Part shown: in pieces, positions 1 through 6,569 of the stretch
Layout: every line of letters begins with the position of its first letter
Position numbering within the stretch: the stretch's first letter is position 1
Assembly: GCA_031285115.1 (NCBI GenBank)
Contig: JAITWU010000285.1
Coordinates: forward strand, 1 to 6,569
DNA length: 6,569 nt
Source: Azonexus sp.
GTDB lineage: Bacteria > Pseudomonadota > Gammaproteobacteria > Burkholderiales > Rhodocyclaceae
Direction of reading: 5' to 3'
Program-made: the position numbers and the translations under genes
Notes under the pieces: model-generated
What the model saw: only the letters and a program-made list of their open reading frames with translations
Database searches by the model: none
Told to the model about the DNA's origin: nothing

Positions 1-1410
1 GGCATCGCCGTCGATACGCGCCTCGAAATGACCGAAATCAGCGACCGCGTGTTGCGTTCGGGTGGCCCGGCGTTGTTGTTCGAGCAGGCGAAAACCGGCG
101 AGCGGGCGCACGCCATGCCAGTGCTGACCAACCTCTTCGGCACGCCGCGCCGTGTGGCGCTCGGCATGGGCGAAGAATCGGTGGCGGCGCTGCGCGAAGT
201 CGGCAAACTATTGGCCTACCTCAAGGAACCGGAACCGCCCAAGGGCCTGAAAGACGCCTGGGAAAAACTGCCGGTCTTGAAACAGGTGCTCAACATGACG
301 CCGAAAACGGTGTCCTCGGCACCCTGTCAGGAAGTCGTTTGGCAAGGCGCGGAGGTCGATCTGGCGCGGCTGCCGATCCAGCACTGCTGGCCGGGCGATG
401 TCGCGCCGCTGATTACCTGGGGTCTGGTCGTCACCAAAGGGCCTTACAAGGCGCGGCAAAATCTCGGCATTTACCGCCAGCAGGTGCTCGGGGCCAACAA
501 AGTGATCATGCGTTGGCTGCCGCATCGTGGCGGGGCGCTCGATTTCCGCGATTTTCAGTTGGCGAATCCGGGGGAAGCGTTTCCGGTCGCCGTCGTGCTC
601 GGCTGCGATCCGGCGACCATCCTCGGCGCGGTGACGCCGGTGCCGGATACCCTCTCCGAATACCAGTTCGCCGGTCTGCTGCGCGGCGGCAAGACGGAGC
701 TAACCACCTGCCTCGGCTCCACGCTGCAAGTCCCGGCGACGGCGGAAATCGTCCTCGAAGGCGTCATCCACCCCGGCGAAATGGCGCTGGAAGGCCCTTA
801 CGGCGACCATACCGGCTATTACAACGAACAGGCCGAATTCCCCGTTTTCACCATCGAGCGCATCACCTCGCGCCGCAACCCCATCTACCACAGCACCTAC
901 ACCGGCAAACCGCCCGACGAACCCGCCGTGCTCGGCGTCGCCTTAAACGAAGTATTCGTGCCGCTGTTGCAAAAGCAGTTCCCCGAAATCGTCGATTTCT
1001 ACCTGCCGCCGGAAGGCTGCTCCTACCGGATGGCGATTGTCAGCATCAAAAAACAATACCCCGGCCACGCCAAGCGGGTGATGTTCGGCATCTGGAGCTT
1101 TCTCCGCCAGTTCATGTACACCAAGACCATCATCGTCGTCGACGACGACATCGACATCCGCGACTGGAAAGAAGTGATTTGGGCCATCACCACCCGCATG
1201 GACGCACGCCGCGACACCACGCTCATCGACAACACGCCGATCGACTACCTCGACTTCGCCTCTCCCGTCGCCGGTCTCGGCTCCAAAATGGGGCTGGACG
1301 CAACCAACAAATGGCCCGGCGAAACCAGCCGCGAATGGGGACGGGTGATTGTCATGGATGAAGCGGTAAAAGCGCGGGTCGATGGGCTGTGGGAGGGGTT
1401 GGGGCTGTAA
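1..1410 (+). CDS. ubiD: UbiD, 3-octaprenyl-4-hydroxybenzoate decarboxylase (5' end missing)
   Basis: UbiD decarboxylates the polyprenyl-hydroxybenzoate intermediate of ubiquinone synthesis. In the family it uses prenylated FMN supplied by UbiX and acts at the membrane surface. The reading frame is already open at base 1 and runs without a stop to TAA at 1408-1410. The ATG at 28 is internal: it lies in LEMTEIS, aligned by eye with LEITEIA of the E. coli enzyme, so roughly the first 20 residues lie left of the window. Recognisable conserved blocks in order are [12 protein letters not shown] (about 157-192), the GLYRQQ-like region ending in [12 protein letters not shown] (508-543), [12 protein letters not shown] (790-825), which carries acidic residues of the active site, [17 protein letters not shown] (about 907-957), and [11 protein letters not shown] (1294-1326). 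Length and similarity to E. coli UbiD indicate an intact, functional C-terminal part. It is GC-rich and appears to be the native chromosomal anchor of this locus. Confidence 0.96.
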   Translation, partial: GIAVDTRLEMTEISDRVLRSGGPALLFEQAKTGERAHAMPVLTNLFGTPRRVALGMGEESVAALREVGKLLAYLKEPEPPKGLKDAWEKLPVLKQVLNMTPKTVSSAPCQEVVWQGAEVDLARLPIQHCWPGDVAPLITWGLVVTKGPYKARQNLGIYRQQVLGANKVIMRWLPHRGGALDFRDFQLANPGEAFPVAVVLGCDPATILGAVTPVPDTLSEYQFAGLLRGGKTELTTCLGSTLQVPATAEIVLEGVIHPGEMALEGPYGDHTGYYNEQAEFPVFTIERITSRRNPIYHSTYTGKPPDEPAVLGVALNEVFVPLLQKQFPEIVDFYLPPEGCSYRMAIVSIKKQYPGHAKRVMFGIWSFLRQFMYTKTIIVVDDDIDIRDWKEVIWAITTRMDARRDTTLIDNTPIDYLDFASPVAGLGSKMGLDATNKWPGETSREWGRVIVMDEAVKARVDGLWEGLGL

Positions 1411-1417
1411 CGTCGAC

Positions 1418-1437
1418 GCCTCTCGCGGGGGAGGGGC
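1418..1437. repeat. G-rich inverted repeat in the ubiD/nuclease spacer
   Basis: Seven base pairs (one G-U) can form between 1418-1424 and 1431-1437 around a six-base loop. No T-run follows, so this is not a standard intrinsic terminator. Together with the following GGAGAGAGGGC, the spacer resembles the CCTCTCCC/GGGAGAGG-type palindromic intergenic elements scattered through many proteobacterial genomes. Only one copy is visible here, so membership in such a repeat family is inference. It lies just after the ubiD stop and could mark a junction or soften transcription read-through. Confidence 0.4.
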
Positions 1438-1438
1438 T

Positions 1439-1448
1439 GGAGAGAGGG
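1439..1448 (+). promoter_or_regulatory. Ribosome binding site of the nuclease-helicase gene
   Basis: The purine run GGAGAGAGGG ends eight bases before the ATG at 1457. This site decides the start: the same frame is open back to an ATG at 1382 inside ubiD, but the 25 extra residues are a G/R/C-rich translation of the ubiD tail and the G-rich spacer, unlike a protein domain. From 1457 the protein begins directly with the family-typical stretch YSASDLVNFLECEHL. Confidence 0.6.
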
Positions 1449-1456
1449 CGCGGCAA

Positions 1457-4400
1457 ATGCAAAAAGACAATGGCGGGATTCTTTATTCCGCATCTGATCT
1501 GGTTAATTTTCTCGAATGTGAGCACCTCACCACGCTCAACCGGATTCACCTCGATACGCCGTTGCAAAAAACCGAGGACAGTGACGAAGCCAAGCTCATT
1601 CAAGCCAAGGGCTTGACCCACGAAAAAGCTGTTTTTGAAAAACTCAAAGCCAGCCACGCGCGGGTCATTGATATTGCCGCCTCAAGCGGCGATCTGGAGC
1701 AAAAGGCCGCCAACACCCGGCAAGCCATGCAAGCGGGCTATGACATCATTTATCAGGCAACGCTCCGCAAAGACAGCTTTCTCGGCCATGCCGATTTTCT
1801 CCGCAAAATTTCCCGCCCCTCGCAACTCGGCGACTGGAGCTATGAGGTTCTTGACACCAAACTGTCGAAAACGCCCAAGGCCAGCTACCTCGTTCAACTC
1901 GGCTTCTATTCATCGCTCGTCGAGGATATTCAGGGCGTACCGCCGCAAAACATGGTTGTCATCCTTGGCGATGGGCGCGAGGCAATTTATCGCTGTGTCG
2001 ATTACACCCACTATCTGAACCAGCTCACCCGCCGCTTTCTGGCGCGGGTACAAGGCGCAGCCCAGGCAACCTATCCCGTCCCCTGCGAAAAATGCAGCCA
2101 ATGCAAATGGTCCGGCCTGTGCGAACAGCGCCGTTTGGACGACGATCATCTATGGCAGGTCGCCAATATCACCCGCCTGCAAATCAGACGGCTGGAAGCG
2201 GCGGGAGTGACCACGCTCAAGGCCCTCGCCACGCTGCCCCAAGGCCAGCGCATCGCCAAAATGCCTCTGGCAACGCAGGAAAAACTCCACCATCAAGCAC
2301 GCCTGCAATTTGCGGCAAGAGAAACCGGGCAACGCCTGTATGAACTTCTGCCCCGCGACCCGAATACTGATGAATTACGCGACGGACTCCGGGGCTTTGA
2401 AAGACTGCCGCGCCCCGACCAAGGCGACCTGTTTTTTGACATGGAAGGCGATCCGTTGGAAGAGGGCGGCCTCGAATACCTCTTTGGCCTTTATTTTCTC
2501 GAAAAAAGAAAATTCCAGTTCAAAGCCTTCTGGGCGCACAGCCGGGCCGAAGAAAAACAGGCATTCGAGGCATTCATGGATTTTGTCACGGCACGGCTGC
2601 GGCAATACCCCGATGCCCACATCTACCACTACGCCCATTACGAAGAAACGGCGCTGAAAAAACTGATGTCCCTGCACGGTACTCGCGAGGCGGAAGTGGA
2701 TAACCTGCTGCGGGCGCAAAAACTGATTGATCTCTATAAAGTCGTGCGCGAAGGCATTCGCGTTTCCGAACCGCGCTATTCCATCAAAAATATCGAGCAT
2801 TTTTATCTCGAAAAGCGCACCAGCGAAGTCAAGGATGCCGGGGCGAGCATCGTTTATTACGAACGCTGGAAGACAACACAAGACCCGAAGCTATTAAAAG
2901 ATATTGAAAATTACAACTACGACGATGTGCGTTCCACTCACGAGCTGCACCAGTGGCTGCTCAAACTGCGGCCAGCGGAAATTGAATGGGCGACGCCGCA
3001 GGAAGATGCGCCGGAAATCGACGAACTCACGGAACAGGAAGAGCGGCTTATCCCCTACCGCAAGGCGCTCATTGAATCCAGCCCGAATGACCCATTCAAG
3101 GAACTGACCTTTCAGCTTCTCAGCTTCCACCGCCGCGCCGATAAATCCCTGTGGTGGGCCATATTTGCCCGCAAGGGAATGTCAGAAGATGAACTACGGG
3201 ATGACCGCGAATGTCTGGCCGGATTGACACCCGACCCGGCCAACCCGCCACGGCTCGTTAAACGGTCGATGCAATACACCTGGCTGTTCCCGGAGCAGGA
3301 ATCAAAGCTGAAAACGGGCGACAGCGCCACCATCACGGCTTCTGCAAAAGGTGTCAATGAACTTGTTGTTGATGAAGAAGCTCGCCGCGTCAGCTTCAAG
3401 CTCGGCCCCTCAAATACCGACCCGTTACCAGAACCCTTGGCCCTGGGGCCGGGCAAACCGATCGACAACAAGAAACTCGTCGACGCCGTATTCCGCTTTG
3501 CCGACAGCCTCATCGACAACACCCACCAATACCCGGCGATTGAAGCCTATCTTCGCCGGGACATCCCGCGCATTCGTGGCAGAGCCGCTGGCGCAAACAT
3601 CGTCCCCGCCGATAGCGCCAGCATCGACGACATCATTGCGGCGGTATCAAACCTCGACAACAGCTACCTCTTCATCCAAGGCCCGCCCGGCGCGGGCAAA
3701 ACCTGGACAGGTTCGCATGTCATCGTCGCCCTGATGCAGCAAGGCAAAAAAGTCGGCGTTTCCTCAAACAGCCACAAAGCCATCAGCAATCTGCTGGCTG
3801 GCGTTGAAAAAGTCGCCAAGGCCAAAAAATTCACATTTTCCGGTCTAAAGAAATCGGACACCAAGAGAGAGGAAACCTGTTTCAACGGCGATTTCATTAC
3901 TGATGTAGATAACAAAGGCGACGAGGTCTGTGCCGCCTTGGCGAATGGCGCAAAACTCGCCGCCGGAACCGCCTGGCTGTTTGCCGACGACATGGACTGC
4001 CAACTCGACTACCTCTTTATTGACGAAGCCGGTCAGATTGCCGTCGCCAATCTCGTCGCTATGGCTACCAGCGCCCGCAACATCATCCTCCTGGGCGACC
4101 AGATGCAATTAAGCCAACCCGTGCAAGGCGTTCATCCCGGACATTCCGGCGATTCCAGCCTTGACTACCTGCTCGACGATAAAGCCACCATTTCGCCCGA
4201 CCGAGGCATTTTTCTCGGCACCACATGGCGGATGCACCCGGATATTTGCCGTTTTATTTCAGAAGCCGTCTACGAGAGCCGCCTGTACCCCGAACCTGCC
4301 AACCAAAAACAGCGTTTACTGCTCAAACCAGACGCCCATCCCGCGCTCAAAGCCAGCGGCTTGCACTATCTGCCGATAGAACATGACGCCTGCGCCCAAC

Positions 4401-4855
4401 GTAGCGAAGAAGAAGCGGCGCTTGTTTCATCCTTGGTCGAGAGCCTGCTGCAACAAAGCTATCGGGATCGAAAAGGCAAGAAGCACCCGATAACCTTGGC
4501 GGACATTCTGGTCGTCTCCCCTTACAACATGCAGGTCAACCTGCTGAAAAAAATCTTACCGGAAGGCGCGCGGGTTGGCACGGTCGACAAATTTCAGGGA
4601 CAGGAAGCCGAAGTGGTTATTATCTCGATGGCAACATCGAGCGGCGACGATCTGCCAAGAGACATTGAATTTCTCTACAGCAAAAACCGCCTGAACGTCG
4701 CCATCTCCCGCGCCCGCAGCCTTGCGCTATTCATCGCCAACCCGGCGCTGATGAGCATTCGCTGTAAAACGCCGGAACAGATGGGGCTGGTGAATATTTT
4801 GTGTTGGGTGGGGGAGGTTGGAGGTGAGCCTGATAAACCTTGTCAATTCAACTGA
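1457..4855 (+). CDS. TM0106-family RecB-like nuclease / DEDD exonuclease / SF1 helicase
   Basis: A 1132-residue multi-enzyme protein, probably cytoplasmic, expected to unwind and degrade DNA (or RNA-DNA). Module 1 (about 1-225) is a RecB/Cas4-like PD-(D/E)XK nuclease: H111 and D113 in GHADF, then D133-T-K135, then Q147xxxY151. It is followed by C210, C213, C216 and C222; with C21 near the N terminus these could ligate a 4Fe-4S cluster as in Cas4/AddB. Module 2 (about 325-505) is RNase H-like (YprB type): D328-M-E330-G-D332 opens it and YNYDDVRST (D489/D490) closes it. Module 3 (about 715-1110) is an SF1 Dna2/Upf1-like helicase: Walker A GPPGAGKT at 742-749, DEAGQ at 856-860, GDQMQLSQP at 880-888, TWRMHP around R925, DKFQGQE at 1044-1050, NRLNVAISRAR at 1077-1087. 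All motifs are intact. It starts 46 bases after ubiD and shares its GC-rich composition. Its biological role is not established; repair or defence are both possible. Confidence 0.9.
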   Translation: MQKDNGGILYSASDLVNFLECEHLTTLNRIHLDTPLQKTEDSDEAKLIQAKGLTHEKAVFEKLKASHARVIDIAASSGDLEQKAANTRQAMQAGYDIIYQATLRKDSFLGHADFLRKISRPSQLGDWSYEVLDTKLSKTPKASYLVQLGFYSSLVEDIQGVPPQNMVVILGDGREAIYRCVDYTHYLNQLTRRFLARVQGAAQATYPVPCEKCSQCKWSGLCEQRRLDDDHLWQVANITRLQIRRLEAAGVTTLKALATLPQGQRIAKMPLATQEKLHHQARLQFAARETGQRLYELLPRDPNTDELRDGLRGFERLPRPDQGDLFFDMEGDPLEEGGLEYLFGLYFLEKRKFQFKAFWAHSRAEEKQAFEAFMDFVTARLRQYPDAHIYHYAHYEETALKKLMSLHGTREAEVDNLLRAQKLIDLYKVVREGIRVSEPRYSIKNIEHFYLEKRTSEVKDAGASIVYYERWKTTQDPKLLKDIENYNYDDVRSTHELHQWLLKLRPAEIEWATPQEDAPEIDELTEQEERLIPYRKALIESSPNDPFKELTFQLLSFHRRADKSLWWAIFARKGMSEDELRDDRECLAGLTPDPANPPRLVKRSMQYTWLFPEQESKLKTGDSATITASAKGVNELVVDEEARRVSFKLGPSNTDPLPEPLALGPGKPIDNKKLVDAVFRFADSLIDNTHQYPAIEAYLRRDIPRIRGRAAGANIVPADSASIDDIIAAVSNLDNSYLFIQGPPGAGKTWTGSHVIVALMQQGKKVGVSSNSHKAISNLLAGVEKVAKAKKFTFSGLKKSDTKREETCFNGDFITDVDNKGDEVCAALANGAKLAAGTAWLFADDMDCQLDYLFIDEAGQIAVANLVAMATSARNIILLGDQMQLSQPVQGVHPGHSGDSSLDYLLDDKATISPDRGIFLGTTWRMHPDICRFISEAVYESRLYPEPANQKQRLLLKPDAHPALKASGLHYLPIEHDACAQRSEEEAALVSSLVESLLQQSYRDRKGKKHPITLADILVVSPYNMQVNLLKKILPEGARVGTVDKFQGQEAEVVIISMATSSGDDLPRDIEFLYSKNRLNVAISRARSLALFIANPALMSIRCKTPEQMGLVNILCWVGEVGGEPDKPCQFN

Positions 4856-4870
4856 TGTTTTGCAAAAACA

Positions 4871-4876
4871 AAGGAG
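4871..4876 (+). promoter_or_regulatory. Ribosome binding site of the HNH gene
   Basis: AAGGAG lies five bases before the ATG at 4882. This fixes the start there and not at the in-frame TTG at 4840, which overlaps the helicase gene and would add 14 residues lacking any domain character. I found no convincing sigma-70 promoter in the 26-base gap (TTGTCA at 4840-4845 has no good -10 partner), so co-transcription with the upstream gene is likely. Confidence 0.8.
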
Positions 4877-4881
4877 AAAAT

Positions 4882-5745
4882 ATGAGAGCGAGTGAATTTG
4901 AAAAATGGCTATCCACTATCGGCAATAAAGGTCGCCCCTTTTCGGCAGGGGTCATTAAAGGTAGTTTAAGCGATAGTAAAAGGCTCGACGAGTATTTTAG
5001 CGACCTTGATGTTCACTACCTGAAAGATAGCTTGAAAGAGATCGAGGAAAAAATAACCCGTGGCATAGGTCCTCCCCCTAAACCCGGAAAAAATTTCGAT
5101 AAAGATAGCTTTTTATATGTCTTGCGTCGATACCAAAAATTTTGTGATAAAAACACAGTCACACCAGTACCCTCAGCTTCGGCAAACAATCCGATTTCTG
5201 AGCAAAACGAAATCAAAGCAGTATCTACCAATCAAAACAACCCAACAGATATAGAACTACCTCAGTCAATTAGCTATTTATTGAACATTTCAACAGAAAG
5301 CCTTGGCGCAGCAGGGCAGGACATCGACGCTGTTAAGGATTTGCCTCAAGATCCTACTGAACGACAAATCGTAATTGCCGCACGTCTTGGGCAAGGCAAG
5401 TTCCGTCAGAGATTGATTGACGAATGGCAGTGTTGTGCGGTAACGGGATGTGGCGACCTGGAATTGTTGCGAGCATCCCACATCAAACCTTGGCGAGATG
5501 GTAACAACCATGAACGATTATCCCCTGATAACGGCTTGCTCTTATCCGCACATTTAGATGCTGCCTTTGATCGTGGGTTTATCAGTTTTTCGGATGATGG
5601 TCGTATTCTTGTCAATAAAGAAAAACTGACAGATTCGGATGCCTCGGCATTGGGGATTGATCAAAATATGCGCTTGCATTCGATTCGGCCTGAGCACATT
5701 CATTATCTTAATGTCCATCGCGCACTTTGGGGGTTCAAGAGCTAA
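4882..5745 (+). CDS. HNH endonuclease (HNH_2-like), restriction-associated
   Basis: A 287-residue predicted DNA endonuclease. The C-terminal part (about 174-245) is a clear HNH domain: C185-A-V-T-G-C190, then the ASH motif with H200 (SHIKPW), then N217 (PDNGLLL), H224 and D226 in SAHLDAAFDRGF. The H/N/H metal site looks complete. An N-terminal charged, helical-looking domain (about 1-92, with DLDVHYLKD) resembles ones I associate with restriction proteins, but I cannot name it. A linker rich in Asn, Ser, Gln and Pro (about 93-150) joins the two. The layout, a recogniser-like N-terminal domain plus linker plus HNH, is common in type IV-like and modification-dependent restriction enzymes. Its stop codon directly touches the start of the mcrB-like gene, so the two products are probably made together. 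Its base composition is much poorer in GC than that of the two genes to the left. No signal peptide or membrane segment is seen. Confidence 0.88.
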   Translation: MRASEFEKWLSTIGNKGRPFSAGVIKGSLSDSKRLDEYFSDLDVHYLKDSLKEIEEKITRGIGPPPKPGKNFDKDSFLYVLRRYQKFCDKNTVTPVPSASANNPISEQNEIKAVSTNQNNPTDIELPQSISYLLNISTESLGAAGQDIDAVKDLPQDPTERQIVIAARLGQGKFRQRLIDEWQCCAVTGCGDLELLRASHIKPWRDGNNHERLSPDNGLLLSAHLDAAFDRGFISFSDDGRILVNKEKLTDSDASALGIDQNMRLHSIRPEHIHYLNVHRALWGFKS

Positions 5746-6569
5746 ATGATCACTACTATGCTACCGATCCCAGAAAAACTGCCCGAAATTACTAAAAAAT
5801 GCTATCGGGATTACCCAGGTTCTGCTTATTCAGTTTATTCCACCCATCCCAGCTCTACAAGTGAGTTGTATCGGCTCATGCTTGCCGCTGATCGTGACAA
5901 TATTATAAATGATGTCACTCCAGAAACAATGCTTGCTTGGCTGCGCGAATTGCTTCCTGGGCGAACAATGGGCATGAATATTGAATCCATCAAGCGGCGT
6001 CTACCCCTTTGTAGAAATTGGATAGCGGGATGGAAAAAATCTGAATACTACGATGAAAATGAGCATATGGCAGGGGCAGCAATACCAAGGCCAAATTCCA
6101 TGCCAGAAAAAATCGAAGGAGAATCCTTTATGAATGAATCTGACGGTTCCAACCCCACCAACCTAATCCTCTACGGCCCACCGGGTACAGGTAAAACCTA
6201 TCAGACCATGAAAGAAGCTGTATTGCTTTGTGGTGGCGAGGCTCCCGATAAAGATCGCCCCAAACTCATGGAGCAGTACAAGAAACTGGTTGACGAGAAG
6301 CGTATCCGTTTTGTTACCTTCCACCAATCCTACGCCTACGAGGATTTTGTCGAAGGGTTGCGACCAGAAACAGGCGGCAAACCGGGCACAGTCAGCGATG
6401 GCAGCATAGACAGCAATAATGATAACGAGGTGGTATCGGCTGGTTTTTCTCTCACGCCAAAGGATGGTGTTTTTAAGGAAATTGCCGACCTCGCCGAGAA
6501 GGAGCGTAAAGCGGAAGAAGCAAAGGAAGAAGAACGAAAACCTAACACTCTGCAATACGTCCTCATCAT
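5746..6569 (+). CDS. McrB-like AAA+ NTPase, N-terminal part (runs off right edge)
   Basis: An open frame of 274 codons with no stop before the window end. In E. coli, McrB is the GTP-driven motor of the modified-cytosine-dependent McrBC restriction enzyme and works with the nuclease McrC. Here Walker A GPPGTGKT lies at residues 144-151, preceded by NLILY. It is followed by [22 protein letters not shown] (about residues 186-207), a block I recognise from McrB-like AAA proteins. The window ends in LQYVLI, the strand that normally leads into Walker B DE, so Walker B, sensor and arginine finger are not visible, and GTP versus ATP preference cannot be judged. Residues 1-128 form a domain I do not recognise ([21 protein letters not shown]), probably the target reader. 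A charged Lys/Glu stretch (about 250-265) precedes the end. ATG 5746 follows the HNH stop without a gap; the SD there is weak (AAGAG at 5737-5741), suggesting translational coupling. ATG 5758 is an alternative start. Confidence 0.85.
   Translation, partial: MITTMLPIPEKLPEITKKCYRDYPGSAYSVYSTHPSSTSELYRLMLAADRDNIINDVTPETMLAWLRELLPGRTMGMNIESIKRRLPLCRNWIAGWKKSEYYDENEHMAGAAIPRPNSMPEKIEGESFMNESDGSNPTNLILYGPPGTGKTYQTMKEAVLLCGGEAPDKDRPKLMEQYKKLVDEKRIRFVTFHQSYAYEDFVEGLRPETGGKPGTVSDGSIDSNNDNEVVSAGFSLTPKDGVFKEIADLAEKERKAEEAKEEERKPNTLQYVLI
6116..6132 (+). promoter_or_regulatory. Candidate internal ribosome binding site and start within the mcrB-like gene
   Basis: AAGGAG at 6116-6121 is followed by an eight-base spacer and an in-frame ATG at 6130 (residue 129), 15 codons before Walker A. 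It is a much better SD than the one at the gene's own start. Initiation here would yield a short product consisting of the AAA+ part without the N-terminal domain. E. coli mcrB is known to give such a short form (McrB-S) from an internal start. That this site is used here is inference. Confidence 0.5.

Noticed and set aside
339..1361. A 340-codon open frame on the + strand inside ubiD, in another frame
   Set aside because: Its translation is very rich in Arg, Ala, His and Pro, typical of an alternative frame of a GC-rich gene, and it lies fully within the well-conserved ubiD frame.
1382..1456. Upstream in-frame ATG that would lengthen the nuclease-helicase by 25 residues and overlap ubiD
   Set aside because: The extra residues translate the ubiD end and a G-rich spacer into a low-complexity G/R/C string. 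A good SD precedes the ATG at 1457, and family-like sequence starts there.
2375..2881. A 168-codon reverse-strand frame within the nuclease-helicase gene
   Set aside because: It lies entirely antisense to the conserved RNase H-like region and has no recognisable domain or start signal.
4856..4870. A small A/T hairpin (six pairs, TTTTGCAAAA palindrome) just after the helicase stop, considered as terminator or operator
   Set aside because: The stem is weak and lacks a following T-run, and it sits directly before the HNH ribosome binding site. Short A/T palindromes occur often by chance.
6163..6555. Reverse-strand frames at the right edge (also 6336-6569)
   Set aside because: They oppose the mcrB-like frame, whose Walker A and downstream conserved block are unambiguous. 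The Phe/Leu-rich antisense peptide just mirrors Lys/Glu-rich codons.
1..6569. CRISPR arrays, tRNA/rRNA genes, transposases, attachment sites
   Set aside because: Reading both strands I saw no regularly spaced repeats, no tRNA-like cloverleaf, no transposase or integrase motifs, and almost no non-coding space to hold them.

Overview
The window looks like a proteobacterial chromosome segment, probably beta- or gamma-proteobacterial. The first gene is a close relative of Escherichia coli UbiD, an aerobic-type ubiquinone biosynthesis enzyme. The left part is GC-rich (high 50s percent in lines I counted by hand). The exact genus cannot be told from the sequence.

Layout, all on the + strand: (1) bases 1-1410, the 3' part of ubiD, cut by the left edge; (2) bases 1411-1456, a 46-base spacer holding a G-rich inverted repeat and the ribosome binding site of the next gene; (3) bases 1457-4855, a 1132-residue protein joining a RecB/Cas4-like PD-(D/E)XK nuclease with a cysteine cluster, an RNase H-like DEDD exonuclease domain and an SF1 Dna2/Upf1-type helicase (TM0106 family); (4) bases 4882-5745, a 287-residue HNH endonuclease; (5) bases 5746-6569, an uninterrupted reading frame running off the right edge, which encodes a McrB-like AAA+ NTPase behind an N-terminal domain I do not recognise. 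There is no strand switch, and gaps between genes are at most 46 bases.

The conserved housekeeping gene ubiD is followed by what looks like a defence cluster. HNH and mcrB-like abut with no base between stop and start (TAAATG). They are also clearly poorer in GC (about 35-45% in the HNH lines I counted), which suggests separate and more recent arrival. By analogy with type IV (McrBC-type) restriction, the McrB-like motor would recognise or translocate on modified or foreign DNA and a nuclease would cut. The HNH protein is the adjacent nuclease candidate, and a McrC-like partner may lie just beyond the right edge.

The most striking detail is an excellent internal Shine-Dalgarno plus ATG inside the mcrB-like gene. 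It sits exactly between the N-terminal domain and the AAA+ domain and recalls the short product McrB-S of E. coli.
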